Origin: Xanthobacteraceae bacterium
GTDB lineage: Bacteria > Pseudomonadota > Alphaproteobacteria > Rhizobiales > Xanthobacteraceae
DNA length: 63,247 nt
Direction of reading: 5' to 3'
Assembly: GCA_028290465.1 (NCBI GenBank)
Contig: JAQGJU010000065.1
Span: forward strand, 1-63,247
Position numbers and translations under genes: made by a program. This document shows positions 61,382-63,247 of this stretch, one piece after another. Each line of letters begins with the position of its first letter. Position 1 is the stretch's first letter. The notes beneath the pieces are model-generated. The model was given only the letters and a program-made list of their open reading frames with translations, was not told where the DNA came from and ran no database searches.

Positions 61382-63235
61382 ATGCCGACATTTTACCGAC
61401 ACGATCAATGGCCGTTTTTCAAAAACGGTCGCTCGCGCCGCTGCGACGCAGCCGTGGGCTGGCTTGCGACCCTGCTGGTCGTGCTGGTGCTCGCGCCATC
61501 GGCCCAGGCACAGACCCCACCGAAACGTTACTGTACGCCCGAGGCCTATACGAGGGAGCAGATCGATACGTCGATGAAGGTCTGCGATGAAATGATCGCG
61601 GACCCGCGGCAGACCGTCGGCTCGCGGATTCAGGCCTATGCGAACCGCGGCTCGATGTTCAAGGCGAGGAAGCAATACGACGCTTCGTTGCAGAACTACA
61701 ATCAGGCGATCGCGCTGGTCGCCACCGTCAAGGTCGTTACCAGCATCGGATTCAGCACCAAGATTCCGCCGGGCGCGATCGACAACATCGCGGCCTCCTC
61801 GGTCTATGAAGGCCGCGCCAGGCTATACGCCGTGCAAAAGCAGTATGCGCGCGCCATCGAGGACTACACCAAGACGCTGCAAATTCTCCCGAGCAGCGGC
61901 GGCACGCTGTTCAGCCGCGCCGAGGCCTACGAAGCGTTGGGGCAATACGATCGCGCCATTCAGGATCTGGATCAGGCGCTCGTGGATATCCCAAACAATA
62001 TCGGAATACGCGGCCGTGTTTACTTGAAGAAGCGCGACTATGACCGTGCGCTGAGCGACCTCAACAAGGCGCTCGAAGTCAATGCCAGCGACCAAACCGC
62101 ATTGGCCGGCCGCGGCGTGGTTTATCTGGCGAAAGGCGATGTCGACCGCGCCTTGCTGGACTTGGACAAGGCCATCGAGGGCAGGAAGACCGTGTCTTCC
62201 TTTCGAAACAGCCGGGGGCTCGCCTACCGCAAGAAGGGCGACGTCGACCGCGCGCTTGAGGATTTCGATGATGCGGTCAAATACGCGAATTCCGACGACG
62301 ACAACCGTGCGGAATATCTCGTCAACCGCGCCGACACCTGGAAGGACAAAGGCGACTGGCTCAAGGCGCTGGAAGACTACCAGAGCGCGCTGACCATCAA
62401 CTCCTCGCAGTCCGGCGCAACGGCGGGACGTGACGCCGCGCGGCTGGCGTTGAGCCGGCCGGCGCCCGTCGCCGCCGCTGTCGTGTTGACAGCCGCCATC
62501 GCGGCGCCCGCGGCGAAGATGCCCCCGATCAACGAACGCCGCGTCGCCCTCGTCATCGGCAACTCGTCCTATCTGTCGGTCGCGGCGCTACCTAATCCGC
62601 GCCGCGATGCCGAGACCCTCGCGCTGGCGCTGCGGGCCGCCGGCTTCCAGACGGTGCAGATCGCGGCCGATCTCAGCCGTGAAGGCTTCGCCAAGCAGTT
62701 GCAGTCCTTCGCTGCCGAAGCCGATCGGGCGGATTGGGCAGTAGTTTATTTCGCCGGCCACGGCATCGAGGTCGGCGGCGTCAACTACCTGATCCCGATC
62801 GACGCGCGCCTGAAGACCGACCGCGACGTGCCTCTGGAAGCCGTCGCGCTCGATCAGGTGCTGGCCACCGTCTCGGGCGCCAAGAAACTGCGCCTCGTCG
62901 TGCTCGACGCCTGCCGCGATAATCCGTTCGTGGCCAAGATGTCGCGCACCGTCGCCGGCCGTTCGATCGGACGTGGCCTTGCCAGCATCGAGCCGGAGGG
63001 CGGCACGCTCGTCGCCTTTGCGGCCAAGCATGGACAGACCGCGCTCGATGGCGCCCAGGGCGGCAACAGCCCGTTCGTCGCCGCCTTCGTCAAGCATCTG
63101 CAAAGCCCGAATATCGAGATCAGCAAGATGTTCCGCCTGGTGCGCGACGACGTGCTGGCGGCGACCGGCAAACAGCAGGAGCCGTTCACTTACGGTTCGC
63201 TGCCGGGGCAGGATTTCTTTTTCAAGGTGCAGTGA
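61382..63235 (+). CDS. Secreted TPR-caspase-fold protein
   Basis: 617 residues. A signal-like segment (VGWLATLLVVLVLAPSAQA, about 25-43) is followed by a cysteine pair (YCTPEAYTREQ, MKVCDEM) and at least six TPR units (about 84-345), for example RARLYAVQKQYARAIEDYTK and AYRKKGDVDRALEDFDDAVK. The caspase p20-like domain (386-600) starts RRVALVIGNSSYLSVAALPN and has the catalytic pair in VYFAGHGIEVGG (His460) and LVVLDACRDNPF (Cys511). It resembles a bacterial orthocaspase with a TPR sensor arm. Likely substrates are basic or acidic P1 peptides; not determinable here. It is 10 bp from the window end and complete. Confidence 0.9.
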   Translation: MPTFYRHDQWPFFKNGRSRRCDAAVGWLATLLVVLVLAPSAQAQTPPKRYCTPEAYTREQIDTSMKVCDEMIADPRQTVGSRIQAYANRGSMFKARKQYDASLQNYNQAIALVATVKVVTSIGFSTKIPPGAIDNIAASSVYEGRARLYAVQKQYARAIEDYTKTLQILPSSGGTLFSRAEAYEALGQYDRAIQDLDQALVDIPNNIGIRGRVYLKKRDYDRALSDLNKALEVNASDQTALAGRGVVYLAKGDVDRALLDLDKAIEGRKTVSSFRNSRGLAYRKKGDVDRALEDFDDAVKYANSDDDNRAEYLVNRADTWKDKGDWLKALEDYQSALTINSSQSGATAGRDAARLALSRPAPVAAAVVLTAAIAAPAAKMPPINERRVALVIGNSSYLSVAALPNPRRDAETLALALRAAGFQTVQIAADLSREGFAKQLQSFAAEADRADWAVVYFAGHGIEVGGVNYLIPIDARLKTDRDVPLEAVALDQVLATVSGAKKLRLVVLDACRDNPFVAKMSRTVAGRSIGRGLASIEPEGGTLVAFAAKHGQTALDGAQGGNSPFVAAFVKHLQSPNIEISKMFRLVRDDVLAATGKQQEPFTYGSLPGQDFFFKVQ

Positions 63236-63247
63236 TCGCGTCGACTG

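Noticed and set aside
1-63247. tRNA, rRNA, transposase, integrase or phage genes
   Set aside because: No tRNA-like cloverleaf with TTCGA-type loop, no rRNA core sequence and no mobile-element protein was recognised by reading.

Overview
The window is a GC-rich chromosomal segment from an alphaproteobacterium, most probably a Bradyrhizobiaceae/Xanthobacteraceae-type member of the Rhizobiales (Bradyrhizobium, Rhodopseudomonas, Afipia or Pseudolabrys relatives). The reasons are the gene order rne-amiC-mrcA-prfB, the desulfurase-sufBCDS-sufT-sufA operon under a palindrome matching the Irr (ICE) box, an Omp31/Omp25-like outer membrane protein, numerous Tat-exported and TTG/GTG-started genes, and several copies of an interspersed palindromic element with the core GAGCATGATC...AACCGGT...GATCATGCTC. 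No rRNA, tRNA, CRISPR array, transposase or phage gene was seen; this is core and near-core chromosome with a few accessory insertions.

Layout. 0-2.1 kb: a two-component flavin monooxygenase pair (reductase cut by the window edge). 2.3-3.4 kb: argC. 3.6-6.9 kb: an exported beta-propeller lactonase-like protein and two paralogous Tat-exported metallo-beta-lactamase-fold hydrolases. 7.0-8.8 kb: DedA and AI-2E/PerM membrane proteins, divergent from parE (9.2-11.2 kb). 11.5-15.7 kb: TRAP permeases DctQM without a DctP, a secreted unknown, a frameshifted isoprenylcysteine-methyltransferase-like gene, and an orphan Bug/TctC binding protein. 15.9-19.8 kb: a TPR protein, pobA, and a secreted caspase-fold protein. 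20-22.5 kb: cystathionine gamma-lyase and cystathionine beta-synthase (reverse transsulfuration). 22.7-28.3 kb: alpha/beta hydrolase, RhlE-type helicase, GGDEF protein, porin-like barrel, TfoX-domain protein. 28.3-35.5 kb: the SUF iron-sulfur cluster operon. 35.7-39.8 kb: a serine-less alpha/beta hydrolase homologue, anmK, tyrS, an outer membrane beta-barrel. 39.9-46.8 kb: a probable HTH regulator, a 1205-residue AsmA/YhdP-like protein, a Bcp peroxiredoxin and an M23 peptidase. 46.8-55.7 kb: prfB (with its programmed frameshift), mrcA, amiC and rne. 55.9-63.2 kb: a class II aldolase/SDR fusion, a small secreted protein matching the C-terminal domain of the neighbouring tyrosinase, the tyrosinase itself, an HtrA-like protease, and a TPR-caspase protein.

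How the genes fit together. CBS and CGL make cysteine from homocysteine and could supply the SUF desulfurases a few kilobases away; the Irr-like box suggests the SUF operon is iron-responsive. MrcA, AmiC, AnmK and the M23 peptidase are cell-wall synthesis, separation and recycling functions. PobA and the HpaBC-like pair point to aromatic catabolism.

The most unusual segment is 58.1-60.2 kb: a Sec-exported, free-standing homologue of a plant-PPO-type C-terminal shielding domain, directly followed by a Tat-exported type-3 copper tyrosinase carrying the same domain fused. The tyrosinase has its own near-consensus promoter with a perfect palindrome over the -35 box. Other points worth checking are the Irr box, the two caspase-fold proteins, the lost nucleophile of the 35.7-kb hydrolase, the frameshifted methyltransferase gene, nested palindromes between anmK and tyrS, and an orphan plus-strand terminator near 50.65 kb.
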